In this document: positions 20,558 to 29,736 of the stretch, piece by piece | Position numbering within the stretch: position 1 is the stretch's first letter | Layout of the letters: every line of letters begins with the position of its first letter | Source: Nothopassalora personata | Taxonomy: Eukaryota > Ascomycota > Dothideomycetes > Mycosphaerellales > Mycosphaerellaceae | Length of the DNA: 64,000 bases | Reading direction: 5' to 3' | NCBI GenBank assembly: GCA_033816765.1 | Contig: CM066291.1 | Span: 3,286,001 to 3,350,000 of the forward strand | Translations under genes and position numbers: made by a program | The notes under the pieces: generated by a model | Database searches by the model: none | What the model was told of the DNA's origin: nothing | The model's input: the letters and a program-made list of their open reading frames with translations, nothing else

Positions 20558-21769
20558 CAATCTGTAGTGCCAATCACGAGAATCGAACTCTCTCTCGGCC
20601 CATTACAGCCTCTATCTCGCGCCCACGATCTCTCGCCCCCCACGGTATCTTGCACAGATCTTTTTTTTTTGAATATATATACTCTCCATGCCCGCAACAG
20701 CATAGAATTACGCAGCTGAGCCTTCATATACCGACCACCACCTTTCCCAAGCACATACGGCCACAGGCAGATGGAAATTTCGAACTATGTCTAATCCCGC
20801 AGTTGCCGCAAAGTGTCCCACGACAGGGACCGGATACACGCAGTTGCTGCTTTCCATTCCGAGAATGGCTGCAACCGAGAAGTGTATCATCGACGCCGAC
20901 TCTCTCGAATCCCGTGCTTATGCAAACGGCAGTTCCTGATCACGAGCATCTATCTGTTGATAGGAATAGGCGGCTCATGCATACTGAAGGACTGCGGCGT
21001 GTTTCTTCGAACGTCGTGAGGTGATTTCACGTGTGTCTATTGCGTCCTGATCCGTGGAGACCTCCATTATGGATTTGTAACGATATCGACAGAATTTTGT
21101 TTTTTGGACTTACTGGCTGCATGGATAGGACCGTACCGGTACGTATACCTACAGTGGAGTATACTCATGGAACGGGCACGTTTGCGTAGGTACCGTACGC
21201 CCTGAAATAGGACAGACAGCTCGGAAGCTAAACTGCACTCACTGTAGCGAGCTCCTCCTGTTGCTATAGCAAAGTTGACGTGTCTAACCCTTGGCAGCTT
21301 TTATCTTAGACTCCTCGACGGTCATCTCGTTCTTGATCTCTACCGGACCGGGAGCACAAAGTACGCCGTAGTAGACCCTTCGAATAAGGAGAGCAGTTTT
21401 GAGACTGTGTGGAACGGCGTAACGTCCAGCTACCCATCTAGGAGATCAGGACTAGATGCACGTAGTCGTGCTAGATTATACGCATGACTTTGCTAGCACA
21501 TACCGCTGCTACGTGGTGGCATAATCACGTTCTCAATAGATACGCCACCATCGCCATCGATACTCGGACTGAAAGAGCTCGCAAACTCCGTGGAATTTGC
21601 ATATGCCAGGATTCTGCCACTTGGGAGCTTGAGTCACAGTCCGTGCAAAGGCATCGTCAACAATAGACGATATGCGAGCATGGGTTATCAGGATGCGTCA
21701 TCAGACTCATCCTGCTGGCTCTGAACACGAATTTTATGTCTCAGGAACTGGTTGCACGTTGACACCGCT
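20558..21769. other. Intergenic, no gene seen
   Basis: Holds the 3' region of the WD gene, a T10 run at 20661-20670, and unannotatable sequence up to the remains of the sugar transporter. None of the frames carries a domain. Confidence 0.4.
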
Positions 21770-22106
21770 TTATTGAATACATATCGCTCTTAGGTACTCG
21801 CCACCTGCTGTCTCGAGTTCCAGCGCACGCATGATATCGTTATGTTCCGCGATGATATTTACGTGATCCGTGGGCTTGTCGTAAACAACCGAGAGCACTT
21901 CCAGAGCTTCAACTGTCTTCCCGACCTTGCAAAGATACCGCGGCGACTCAGGTATCCCAACGACGATAGCGGCAGTGGCCTGGGCTTCTGGTCAACATTT
22001 TCCTGCCCTAGGTATCCGGTATGCGGCTTCTTACCAGGGCAAACGTGATCTGGAAAGCGATGGGTAGCCTTCAAGATGCAGGGCTGTCGACAAAGTCCAT
22101 GCCATA
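21770..22106 (-). pseudogene. Sugar transporter (MFS), 3' portion cut off by a transposon
   Basis: Minus-strand reading from the transposon edge gives YGMDFVDSPAS and then LPIAFQITFAL. After a probable short intron (GTAAGA..CCAG) it gives ATAAIVVGIPESPRYLCK, VEALEVLSVVYDKPTDHV and EHNDIMRALELETAGGEY. These are consecutive blocks of fungal MFS sugar transporters around membrane segments 5-6 and the PESPR loop. The frame stops at the TAA at 21770-21772 and the C-terminal six membrane segments are not found further left. An extra in-frame stop follows PAS. The matching 5' portion lies on the other side of the transposon, at 25597-26221. Confidence 0.75.
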
Positions 22107-22114
22107 TTACGCTA

Positions 22115-22136
22115 TGCAATATTCCGCGCCATGCTG
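22115..22136 (+). repeat. Left terminal inverted repeat
   Basis: TGCAATATTCCGCGCCATGC plus two bases, matching the right end in reverse complement. Confidence 0.85.
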
Positions 22137-22283
22137 GGCCGCATAGCCGCGGTATCACCGTCCTGCCAAGCCCCATAGTATCTTGCTGTAGAACCCGGGA
22201 ATCCAGTACTTTATCATCGCTATATCGTCGTGTCGTCGTTATATCGTTACTGTCGCCAGTCCCAGGTGTTGTTGGCGTTATCT

Positions 22284-23240
22284 ATGCCTGCTAGGTTGCC
22301 GCAATGGCAGCAGAACGAGATCCAACGACTATTCGCAGATACTGCGCACAGTAACCAATATATTGCAGAGCTTATGAATATCGCTAGACGCAGTATCGAC
22401 AAGCACCGTAACAACTACCTCCTCTTCGGTCATATCTACCTCGATAAAACGCTCAATGGTGGTGCCGGTCGCCCTCGCTCGCTCTTGCCGATCTTCGAGG
22501 AACGCATATTCGAATACCTCGCGGACAAGCCGACTGCGTATCAGGATGAAATAGCGTGGTATCTATACGACGAGTTCGGAGTGGTTGTGAGCCAGAGTAC
22601 TATCTCGCGTTGTCTCAAGCGGCATAAGTGGTCGAAGAAGGTCGCGTGTCGCCTGGCGAAGGAGCGCAATAAGGAGGTACGCGATTGGTTTGAGCGTGAG
22701 CAGGAGATGATGCCGATGAGTCGTGTCTGCTGTGTGGATGAGAGCGCTTCGAATGAACGTACCGGTTGGCGCAAGACTGGTTGGACACCTATAGGCGCAC
22801 CTTGTTTTGAAGAAGGCTCTTGTAAAAGAGAGGTGCGGTGGTCAGTACTGCCAGCTATAACGCAGGCTGGATATCTACCGGGGACGCTCGTGTTCCAAGG
22901 CAGTATCACTGCTGAGATATTCGAAGCGTGGCTCGAGCACACGGTGTTGCCGCAGTTGGAGAGAGGCTCTTTTCTGGTGATGGATAATGCGTCGATTCAC
23001 CGCAGTGAGACGGTCGCACGGCTCTGCGCAGAGGCTGGTGTGTACCTGCAATATCTCCCACCATATTCGCCAGACTTCAATCCGATCGAGCTGTCATTCG
23101 GGGTGCTGAAGGCGTGGATCAAGAAGAACATCGCGGCGGCGGATGGGTACGATCGCTTTGGCGACTTCGTGAAGGATGCTGTGAAGCGTTTCGAGCAGGT
23201 GGATGCGAGCGCGTGGTTCTGGAAGTGTGGTTATAGGTAG
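22284..23240 (+). CDS. DD34E transposase of the Tc1/mariner-IS630 superfamily
   Basis: A 318-residue protein from the ATG at 22284; the frame extends upstream without a better ATG. Residues about 8-50 form a helix-turn-helix region (EIQRLFADTAHSNQYIAEL). A second DNA-binding part at 63-118 contains GRPRS and VVSQSTISRCLKRHKWSKK. The catalytic triad is visible: D152 in CCVDESASNE, D234 in SFLVMDNASIHRS and E269 in YLPPYSPDFNPIELSF. The D-E spacing is 34 residues, the DD34E signature. Such enzymes cut and paste DNA between inverted repeats at TA targets. The gene is complete with no stops, and both inverted repeats are present, so the element could still be active. Confidence 0.92.
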   Translation: MPARLPQWQQNEIQRLFADTAHSNQYIAELMNIARRSIDKHRNNYLLFGHIYLDKTLNGGAGRPRSLLPIFEERIFEYLADKPTAYQDEIAWYLYDEFGVVVSQSTISRCLKRHKWSKKVACRLAKERNKEVRDWFEREQEMMPMSRVCCVDESASNERTGWRKTGWTPIGAPCFEEGSCKREVRWSVLPAITQAGYLPGTLVFQGSITAEIFEAWLEHTVLPQLERGSFLVMDNASIHRSETVARLCAEAGVYLQYLPPYSPDFNPIELSFGVLKAWIKKNIAAADGYDRFGDFVKDAVKRFEQVDASAWFWKCGYR

Positions 23241-23796
23241 GTGTGTGTCGATGGAGCGAAGAATAAGGAAGTGAGGAAATGCCAGGCATCATTAGCCCGC
23301 AGAGCGCTGTCATCGATATGTCGGAAACAGGGTCCGGACATTAGCCGAGAGGACGATCGAAGAGCTTCACACGACATTGTTCCACAACAACGCAACACCT
23401 TCTGCACTTCTTTACATATCTTTGTAGTTCTGTATGGGCGCTATATCACAAAAAAAATCGCGTGCGAATCGGATGCGTGGTTGTGAATCGCATGTGTGCA
23501 ACTTATTTTCCGGACCCTTGGATCACATGTTCCCGCCGAGCATCCCGGCATACCCGCAAAAGTCCTGGGATTTCCTCCCGACCCAATCGGATGACTCGGC
23601 TTCGGACGACATAGAGCTAGCATAGATTCGGAGCTTCGAGACGGCGACGGTGAGGTGCAACACAACACGATATATGATATATGGAAAGCACAGATCAATA
23701 GCTACACCTTGTCGCAACAACCTCGTCCAACAACCATTCAAAAATATGCACGGAGTGTTGAGGAAACGCAGCCCAAACTTTTTGATAATCTCCCTC
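23241..23796. other. Gap between the two convergent transposon genes
   Basis: 556 bp that should hold both polyadenylation regions. No further gene seen. Short frames on both strands are not convincing. Confidence 0.45.
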
Positions 23797-25419
23797 CTAC
23801 TCACTTCGATCATTCTGCCGGTACGCCGAAGAATGACGGTATTTCTGAATCCCCTGCCGTAGCTTCGAATATTGTCCCTCCTTCAGGCTGTATGTGTCCA
23901 CCCATACCGCCTGCTTAATGTTATAGATCTGTTGAAGATCGAAGTCCTTCTCGTTCACAAGAAGATCGTATATGCTGTCAAGATCGGTCTGTCTGTTGAG
24001 CCAGTAGGTACTACTACGTACAAGCCAGTCGAAGCAGGTTCGGACAGTAACGCTTGGCTCTTCTGTAGCAGGTTGAGAGCTGAACAACACCGGCGGTGAT
24101 CGTGAAGGTGAGCGTCCACGTGGACTCGAAGACTGGTGGTTACGAGAGCCAAAGTACTGCTTGATTACAGTAGCACCGACAACACCTTGCTTGGAAGTTG
24201 TAGCTGCGTATGGGTTGGTCTTATTCCTCTCCTTCTCTTTCCATAACTTAGCTGTCAACGTAGAGCCTGGATCCATTAGTGTGCAATGCGGCTTGCTCTT
24301 ATCCAGCTCATACGCGCGAGCTGCTTTCCACCATCGACGCGTTATCTCTGGATACATCTTGCAGTGGTCTTGAGGGTTATCCGGACCAGTCCACCAGCAA
24401 GTGTTGCCGTAGTTCTTGCAGTACTTGTTGCCGCAGCGCCACTGCTTATTGAGCGAGTTGAGGAAGTCGTCCGAGCCTGTTACTTGAGGCACTATTCGGC
24501 CGTCTTCATCCACCTCAATGCCGGTGCGGCGGAGCGGTGATTCTTGCCTCACAAACAATCCATCATCATCATCAACATCTTCTGCACCACGCTGAGTACC
24601 ATACGTGCCGGACCGGATCTGTGCCAGCTGCTGATCGGTAGCAGTCCTCTGTGCGGCGCGTCGCTGACTTCCAGGTGTACGAGCAGGTGCGGCAGTGCGC
24701 TCGATCACGGTCGCCACAATATCAATATTGAGGCCCTGCTTCGACATCTCGTACCACATCTTCAGTTGTTGTTTGGCGCGTCTCACATCCCCCTCTGCTT
24801 CAGGTACGTCGTTCGACATCTCATTGACGAGAGAGCGAAGTCCGGAGCGCTCGTAGCTGGCGGTGATACGCATGTTGATAACCTTATAGATATCCTCTGA
24901 GAGACGACCGCTATTGTCGATGGACTTGAACCACCGGCTCAAGAACTCACTCCAATTGTCCACCACGAGATAGTCAGTGCTATCGCTCTTCACTACCGGC
25001 CACGACTTGACAGCGAGCATCTGTTTACCAAAAACAACGCGAAAGGCGACACCGAAGGAGAACACCTCAGTCTCGGCGGTGTTATCAGCATCGTCTTCAG
25101 CCTCTTCGACCTCCTGTTCTTCGTCGTTATCCGCATCCTCATCTTCAGCACCTCCACCTGCGCCCATCGACTGGTTTAGGGCGTCGTCGTGAAGACGCGC
25201 TTCTTCATCATCATCCTCCTCATTCTCCGGCACGGGCGTGAGAGCTCGTCCTTTGCCTTTCCGCGACTTCGAGGGCTTCGATCGAGATTGCGACTGCGAC
25301 TGCTCAAGAGCTTGGAGTGTGTTATCATAAGGCTTTGGACGAGGTGGCTGTCGAACGCGTTTGGCTGGTCTCGAAGATGGCCCAGCAGTGCTGCTACGAC
25401 GCTTGGAGCCTGCCGCCAT
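23797..25419 (-). CDS. Transposon cargo protein with CxxxxC zinc-binding-like motif, function unknown
   Basis: About 540 residues from the ATG at 25419 (CACATGGCGGC). The N-terminus is basic and Ser/Pro-rich (KRRSSTAGPSSRPAKRVRQP), followed by an acidic stretch (about residues 70-120). A folded block starts FSFGVAFRVVFGKQMLAVK and continues through NWSEFLSRWFKSIDNSGRLS and KQQLKMWYEMSKQGLNIDI. A Cys/His cluster (WRCGNKYCKNYGNTCWW..DHCKMYPEITRRWW) follows, which looks like a small zinc-binding module. The tail is STYWLNRQTDLDSIYDLLV and ends in basic residues. Similar Cys/His clusters occur in uncharacterised fungal proteins; I cannot name the family. Its place inside the inverted repeats and its convergent orientation say it travels with the transposase. 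Acidic linker plus DNA/RNA-binding-like parts suggest a transposition partner, but that is inference. Confidence 0.75.
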   Translation of the reverse strand: MAAGSKRRSSTAGPSSRPAKRVRQPPRPKPYDNTLQALEQSQSQSRSKPSKSRKGKGRALTPVPENEEDDDEEARLHDDALNQSMGAGGGAEDEDADNDEEQEVEEAEDDADNTAETEVFSFGVAFRVVFGKQMLAVKSWPVVKSDSTDYLVVDNWSEFLSRWFKSIDNSGRLSEDIYKVINMRITASYERSGLRSLVNEMSNDVPEAEGDVRRAKQQLKMWYEMSKQGLNIDIVATVIERTAAPARTPGSQRRAAQRTATDQQLAQIRSGTYGTQRGAEDVDDDDGLFVRQESPLRRTGIEVDEDGRIVPQVTGSDDFLNSLNKQWRCGNKYCKNYGNTCWWTGPDNPQDHCKMYPEITRRWWKAARAYELDKSKPHCTLMDPGSTLTAKLWKEKERNKTNPYAATTSKQGVVGATVIKQYFGSRNHQSSSPRGRSPSRSPPVLFSSQPATEEPSVTVRTCFDWLVRSSTYWLNRQTDLDSIYDLLVNEKDFDLQQIYNIKQAVWVDTYSLKEGQYSKLRQGIQKYRHSSAYRQNDRSE

Positions 25420-25572
25420 GTGAGGCAAACAACACCTGGGACTGGCGACGACGAGGTTATATCAACGACACGATAATATTCATGAGATTGGGACAGAATA
25501 TCGCTATTCCCAGGTTCTACGCGTGTTTACTATGAGGAACGCGGGACGGCTAATCCACGGACCCACCCCCGG

Positions 25573-25594
25573 CAGCATGGCGCGGAATATTGCA
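25573..25594 (-). repeat. Right terminal inverted repeat
   Basis: Reverse complement of the left terminal repeat with no mismatch over 22 bases. Confidence 0.85.
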
Positions 25595-25596
25595 TA

Positions 25597-26221
25597 GCAT
25601 AGTAATTGAACCAATACGCAATGACAATGCCGAAGAAGCCGAACCACAGCTCAGCCGAGACCAGTCGACCTCGCTTCTTGGCTGCGCACAACTCAGACTG
25701 ATACATTGGCACTGTCGACGTATCAATCCCAGTCCCGACACCGCAAATAATCCTTCCGACCACCAGATGTGCTCGTGAGAATGCGGAGGCTTGGAGAGCG
25801 GCGCCAACCTATGATCGCAGGCACATGTCAGCAAAAGCTATCGACTGAGCTATGCAGGGGACACCATGATCTCACAACTATCCATGCCATAGCGAGCCAT
25901 ATCGACCGGCGCCTGCCCAACTTCTCGCATAGGAAGAACGAGATGATGGAGCCCGAAAAGCATCCAAGGTTGTAGCATGCCACAATGATTCCAAGTTCGG
26001 CGTCTCCCGGATGTCCAACTTTTTCAAGGAAGTCTGGATTGGAGACAACACTGCTATAGACGCCTTGATCATATCCCATGAGACAAAAGCCTTCGAACAT
26101 GCATTAGCGATGCGTCCGGAACCCTCACTGGTCAACAATTACAGATCTGACAGGCCAGAGCGATGAAGAACTGCAGTGTCTTTCCGCGACCGAGGAGACC
26201 GGACAGAAGAAACTTCCCCAT
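25597..26221 (-). pseudogene. Sugar transporter (MFS), 5' portion, interrupted by the transposon
   Basis: Exon 1 (26143-26221) starts MGKFLLSGLLGRGKTLQFF. A 52 bp intron (26091-26142, GTAATT..GAAG) joins to exon 2 (25876-26090), which reads FCLMGYDQGVYSSVVSNPDF and FLCEKLGRRRSIWLAMAW. A 67 bp intron (25809-25875, GTGAGA..ATAG) joins to exon 3, reading VGAALQASAFSRAHLVVGRI, then TGIDTSTVPMYQSELC and then IAYWFNYY before the transposon end. GYDQG, GRR and the VPMYQSE loop are hallmarks of fungal hexose/sugar MFS carriers. Both introns keep the frame, so the gene was intact up to the insertion. The rest lies at 21770-22106. With its membrane segments split by 3.5 kb it cannot make a normal carrier. 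Confidence 0.85.
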
Positions 26222-26485
26222 CTTCTATGCTGGAAAGAGTAACTAGAAAATTGATATCATCTGTTCAATCTAGAGTACAGCGGCTCTTTAAGTTGTACAT
26301 GCTTCACGACGACCAGACACGACCTGCCTGCATGGTTTCACGTGGTACTCCTGGTTCCTGAATGAAGACTACGTACCCCGCAACTGTATCTCTTCTTTTA
26401 AGCTGTCAACTAGATGAGAATTGCCTGAATGGGCGCGAAGATCACGTTGCCGAGCCATCACGACAAGGATGCAGGGTTGCCGAGG
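26222..26485. promoter_or_regulatory. Former promoter region of the sugar transporter
   Basis: Upstream of the transporter ATG at 26221; no gene seen. Role is inferred from position. Confidence 0.3.
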
Positions 26486-27032
26486 CGGTGAATTACTCCC
26501 ATGGGGACAATTATGTCAGAAATTACTGCTATAGGGATTATTATGCAAAAATTACTCCTATGGGGACTTATAGGGATGCCAAATTACTGCTATAGGGACA
26601 CATTATAGCAATCTTTAGCCTTCATTTTAGGGCATGTTGCAGTGTGTCTGTCTAGGTCTGCTAGTCGCTGTCTTTTTTTGCTAAATGAAAACTCTTAGCT
26701 GCGCATATGATTTGTCTTATTAACCTACTCTTATGTCTATTAACCTTGTCTTGCTCCCCGAGCTACTCTTTACCTACTCGCAACTTATACAAGCTACGAG
26801 CTGCGAGTCGTTAGGATTAAAATGTACTACTGTTATTTAACATGCTCGTGTAAGCTAGTAGAGCATATTAAATAACAGTAGTATATAAAGAAGTCGTAAA
26901 GAGCGACTGCTATAATGTGTCCCTATAGCAGTAATTGGGCATCCCTATAAGTTCCTATAGGAGTAATCTTTACATAATTGTCCCTATAGGAGTAATTTCT
27001 GACATAATTGTTCCTATGGGAGTAATTCACCG
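26486..27032. mobile_element. 547 bp foldback element with 123 bp inverted arms
   Basis: The left arm (26486-26608) and right arm (26910-27032) are near-perfect reverse complements beginning CGGTGAATTACTCCCAT. Each arm contains four imperfect tandem copies of ATTACTSCTATAGGGA-like units. Between them, 300 bp hold a second palindrome: TACTACTGTTATTTAACATG.. at 26825-26847 against its reverse complement at 26861-26883. No coding capacity. The layout is that of a non-autonomous foldback/MITE-like element. No clear target-site duplication was found. Confidence 0.75.
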
Positions 27033-27811
27033 GCAAGTCAAACATCCCGGCGAGGGAAATATGGTGCAATATATCCTACTCGGCGCAGCACCAGAGATGT
27101 CGAATGCCTAAACAGTGACACGATCACATGCTCGAAAGCTTCCAGGCGTATTGGTGTACGATTCAGAAGGTACATCACTGGCTCCATGCCGGCTGCAAGC
27201 ACCATCATCAGCATTGCTTAGCCGCTGCACCAAAGCTCATACACCGCCACATCGTGCTGGCCGAAGACAGCAACGGAACCCCTACCCAACATAGATACAC
27301 GGAGAGAATGTTAGGCCCAGCACGCGGTGCACTGCATCTGCGGTCGGTAAATGGAGGCAACCAGCACGGCCCTGCTTGTTGGAGAGATCTTGCCCGCGCT
27401 GCGGCGGCACGTTCGACTAAAGGTGCACGCCCGAAGAATTGATCAAACTTGGTCGACAAGGGCTCACTTTGAGCTTGCGGGTCGTCTGTACACGCATATG
27501 ACCATGCAGTATTCCGCGCCATGCTCAATCATTAGTGGAAAGCAAGTAGTATCGACTGTTCGCTGTATCTTCCAAGCAATCGGTGTCAAATTTTGAACAT
27601 ACCTACCTCCGAGCACGAGCTATCGAACAATCTATGTTGTATCTGTATCTTAGGCCTATTGACAGTATGCATAGTACTGTCGGTGTGATCGTGGTACTTC
27701 CTAGCACTTGGTTTCATGGGTGATCTTTTAGACCTTGGTTCGAAATCGCGCTCAAAAGGATTCGTGCCGGTTCTTTAATGGCAATGTCGAAGTTCACATC
27801 ATTGGTCAATA
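27033..27811. other. Accessory intergenic stretch
   Basis: No recognisable gene. A lone copy of the DD34E transposon end lies at 27505-27525. Confidence 0.35.
27505..27525 (+). repeat. Orphan copy of the DD34E transposon terminal repeat
   Basis: TGCAGTATTCCGCGCCATGC here differs by one base from the left terminal repeat at 22115. There is no transposase or partner end near it, so it may be a solo end or the end of a deleted copy. Confidence 0.6.
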
Positions 27812-28157
27812 TCAAAGCGGATTCCACCTTGGACTGGACGAACTTGTCCAAGAGGCCGGTATGGCCAAAGACTGTCGTAGGAACGAGGGCTTCTCGACGA
27901 GTGTGAGATTTGGGAAGTGCGGCAGGACATCTTTCAGCGAAGGCGTGCCTTGCTGGACCACGTTGACGTCTATGTCCACAAACTCCGCTGCCTGCAGAAG
28001 ACCATGTAAGTGCCACGAGGTCGTACTCTCGCCAATGAGATGCCGTTAAGCAGCCTACCTGTGCTACAGCTATGAGAATTAGGGAGCAGGAGGATGCTCT
28101 GCTCACAAGCGCTGTGGCTTTTCCTTTTCCCCTTTGTCGCAACGAGAAGTCCTGCAT
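27812..28157 (-). CDS. Small two-exon ORF of unknown function, possibly a fragment
   Basis: From the ATG at 28157 the first exon reads KATALVSRASSCSLILIAV and meets a 67 bp intron (27992-28058, GTAGGC..CTGCAG). The second exon reads AEFVDIDVNVVQQGTPSLKD and LPHFPNLTLVEKPSFLRQS and stops at 27812. The splice sites are good and the second exon looks like real protein (ordered, hydrophobic pattern), but the total of about 92 residues is short. I do not recognise the family. It could be the C-terminal piece of a larger decayed gene. Confidence 0.3.
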
Positions 28158-28761
28158 CCACTGCGAGTTTGCGCCTTCGCGAGAGCAGTGCTGTTACCTG
28201 CATACCTCCGTCCTGAAGGGAGCCAACCCGGCTCGAGTCTCGCCCTGCTACTTTATTCTACTAATGCGTGAAAGCTGGTGACCGCGCCGCATGTGCGCAT
28301 GAAGTCCACGAGTATGAGCCAGGCGGCGATAGTGCCAAAAGGGTACACACCTCAACACACACACACACACACACACGCACACGGAGACCGACCCCTCGAG
28401 CTTGCCACTTGCATCCACTCGTTTGCTAAAGCCGGTGACCGTGCCGCAATTGCATATGAATTTCTCGAATATGGCTCTGGTGGCAAGCACGGCTCGCAGC
28501 GCGATTCGTTGGAGACAGTGTCACTCTAATGTGACCTAAGTGTATACACCTTATCACACCAGAACCGACCCGCTCTGACATCTACTAGCGACCGCGCCGC
28601 ATCTGGGGTTTGCAGCCTTCGTCCGAAAAACAATCATGGATACGATAAGGCCTGGGGTGAGCTGATCTTATTAAAGCTGGGAGACACGAGTCTAACTTCA
28701 TTCCTCCTCATCTCCTTTAACCTCCCTCTCTTTTAGAGATAACGACTTTCCTCTATCAAAT
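28158..28761. other. Intergenic with AC microsatellite
   Basis: No gene seen. Short imperfect repeats around GTGACCGCGCCGCA recur at about 28278, 28434 and 28590. Confidence 0.35.
28355..28376. repeat. (AC)n microsatellite
   Basis: About 11 AC units in an intergenic stretch, continuing imperfectly to 28382. Confidence 0.9.
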
Positions 28762-29564
28762 ATGGCAGCTATAGCGACTCAGCAATTCGCGATTCCAGGG
28801 CTTCATACCTCCCCATGCATGTCCGATTTGGCCCAGTCTTCCATGCTGTACGGCACGTCATTCCCTACGTACGGCTGCGCAACTGACTGCTCTCCAGGTA
28901 CAATCAGCTGAAGGAAGACGCTGCTCAGCCAGAGGTATCAAAATTCCACTTGAGCAACCTCGCAGCGATTTTCATGCGGTACAACGTCTGCTCGAAGTTC
29001 GGCCTGCACCTTATCCACGGCTATTTCCCCCTCGTCCAAGACAGGGTCATGCTGGGGACGTACGTTCCAGAGCTGGCTGGCTACTGAACCAAGCCGACCG
29101 AAACTGACGCCGTTAATCTGGAGGACGTGCACGGCCACATATATGTTCTAGCCGGAAAGAGCAGCTTTATTGCATACGAGTACCGCGAGGGGCCTCTAGT
29201 CAACCTGTCGGATGTAAAGCCCGATTTCTTTCACGACGTCGTCGGATATCTCCATGCAAATGGCCTTCAGGACGTCCTCGGCCTCCAGGTTTTAACTGCC
29301 GAGTGCTCGGAGAAGATGGCCGAGTTTGACCTTGGGGCGGGCGCGGGCACAATTATGCTCAGGGACTCGGACGCTAATTACGGTCGGGTGTACAGGGTCA
29401 CCGGCTGGGTCTTTGAGGAACGTGATGGCATCGTCTCTTGCAAGGGCAATGACGTCCACGCCGCCACTACCAAAGGTCCCCACAAGGTCTTTCAGGACTC
29501 TAAGCGGCTGAGGAATGTTTACGAACTCGCCAAAGCCCTTAGGGAAGAAAAGATCGTGTCCTGA
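28762..29564 (+). pseudogene. Fungal conserved hypothetical protein, one frameshift and one in-frame stop
   Basis: From the ATG at 28762 the first frame reads MAAIATQQFAIPGLHTSP and TSFPTYGCAT and then shifts near 28895. The second frame continues as RYNQLKEDAAQPEVSKFHLS and NLAAIFMRYNVCSKFGLHLI, then reaches a TGA at 29085-29087. After the stop the same frame runs open to 29564: DVHGHIYVLAGKSSFIAYEY, HDVVGYLHANGLQDVLGLQV, GRVYRVTGWVFEE. The parts form one protein of about 265 residues with the block order of a widespread fungal family of unknown function. Two lesions suggest a pseudogene. Composition is not RIP-like, so the stop is not explained by the nearby RIP block. Confidence 0.6.
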
Positions 29565-29736
29565 GCGGTGTTCACGTACTTCTAGGAGAACATGTGGCGT
29601 CCTGAATTTTTCAATCATCCCTTGAGAGGAGAAGGGCTTGTGTGATTGGACGGGGTAGCCGAACCCTTAGTGTCCTGGGTAGAAATGATGATATTGAACA
29701 CTCGCTTTGTGTCTTGTGCGTATTCAGATAGGTCAC

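Larger units (their letters stand above)
22115..25594 (+). mobile_element. Two-gene Tc1/mariner-IS630 type (DD34E) transposon
   Basis: Bounded by inverted repeats starting TGCAATATTCCGCGCCATGC (left end) and its reverse complement (right end), with TA dinucleotides immediately outside at 22113-22114 and 25595-25596. A second block of similarity (CCGxGGxxTxxCCGTCCxGC) lies about 35 bases inside each end. The element contains an intact DDE transposase on plus and a 540-codon gene on minus that converge on a 556 bp gap. Base composition is normal and there is no RIP signature, so the element is young or spared. It interrupts a sugar transporter gene. The exact outer boundary is uncertain by a few bases because flanks near the ends are not a clean TA duplication. 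Confidence 0.85.

Noticed and set aside
27208..27528. 106-residue minus-strand frame
   Set aside because: Runs through the orphan transposon end; no motif and no splice-supported continuation.
28355..28376. CRISPR-like or regulatory repeat
   Set aside because: It is a plain AC microsatellite; no spaced repeats, and the organism is a fungus.
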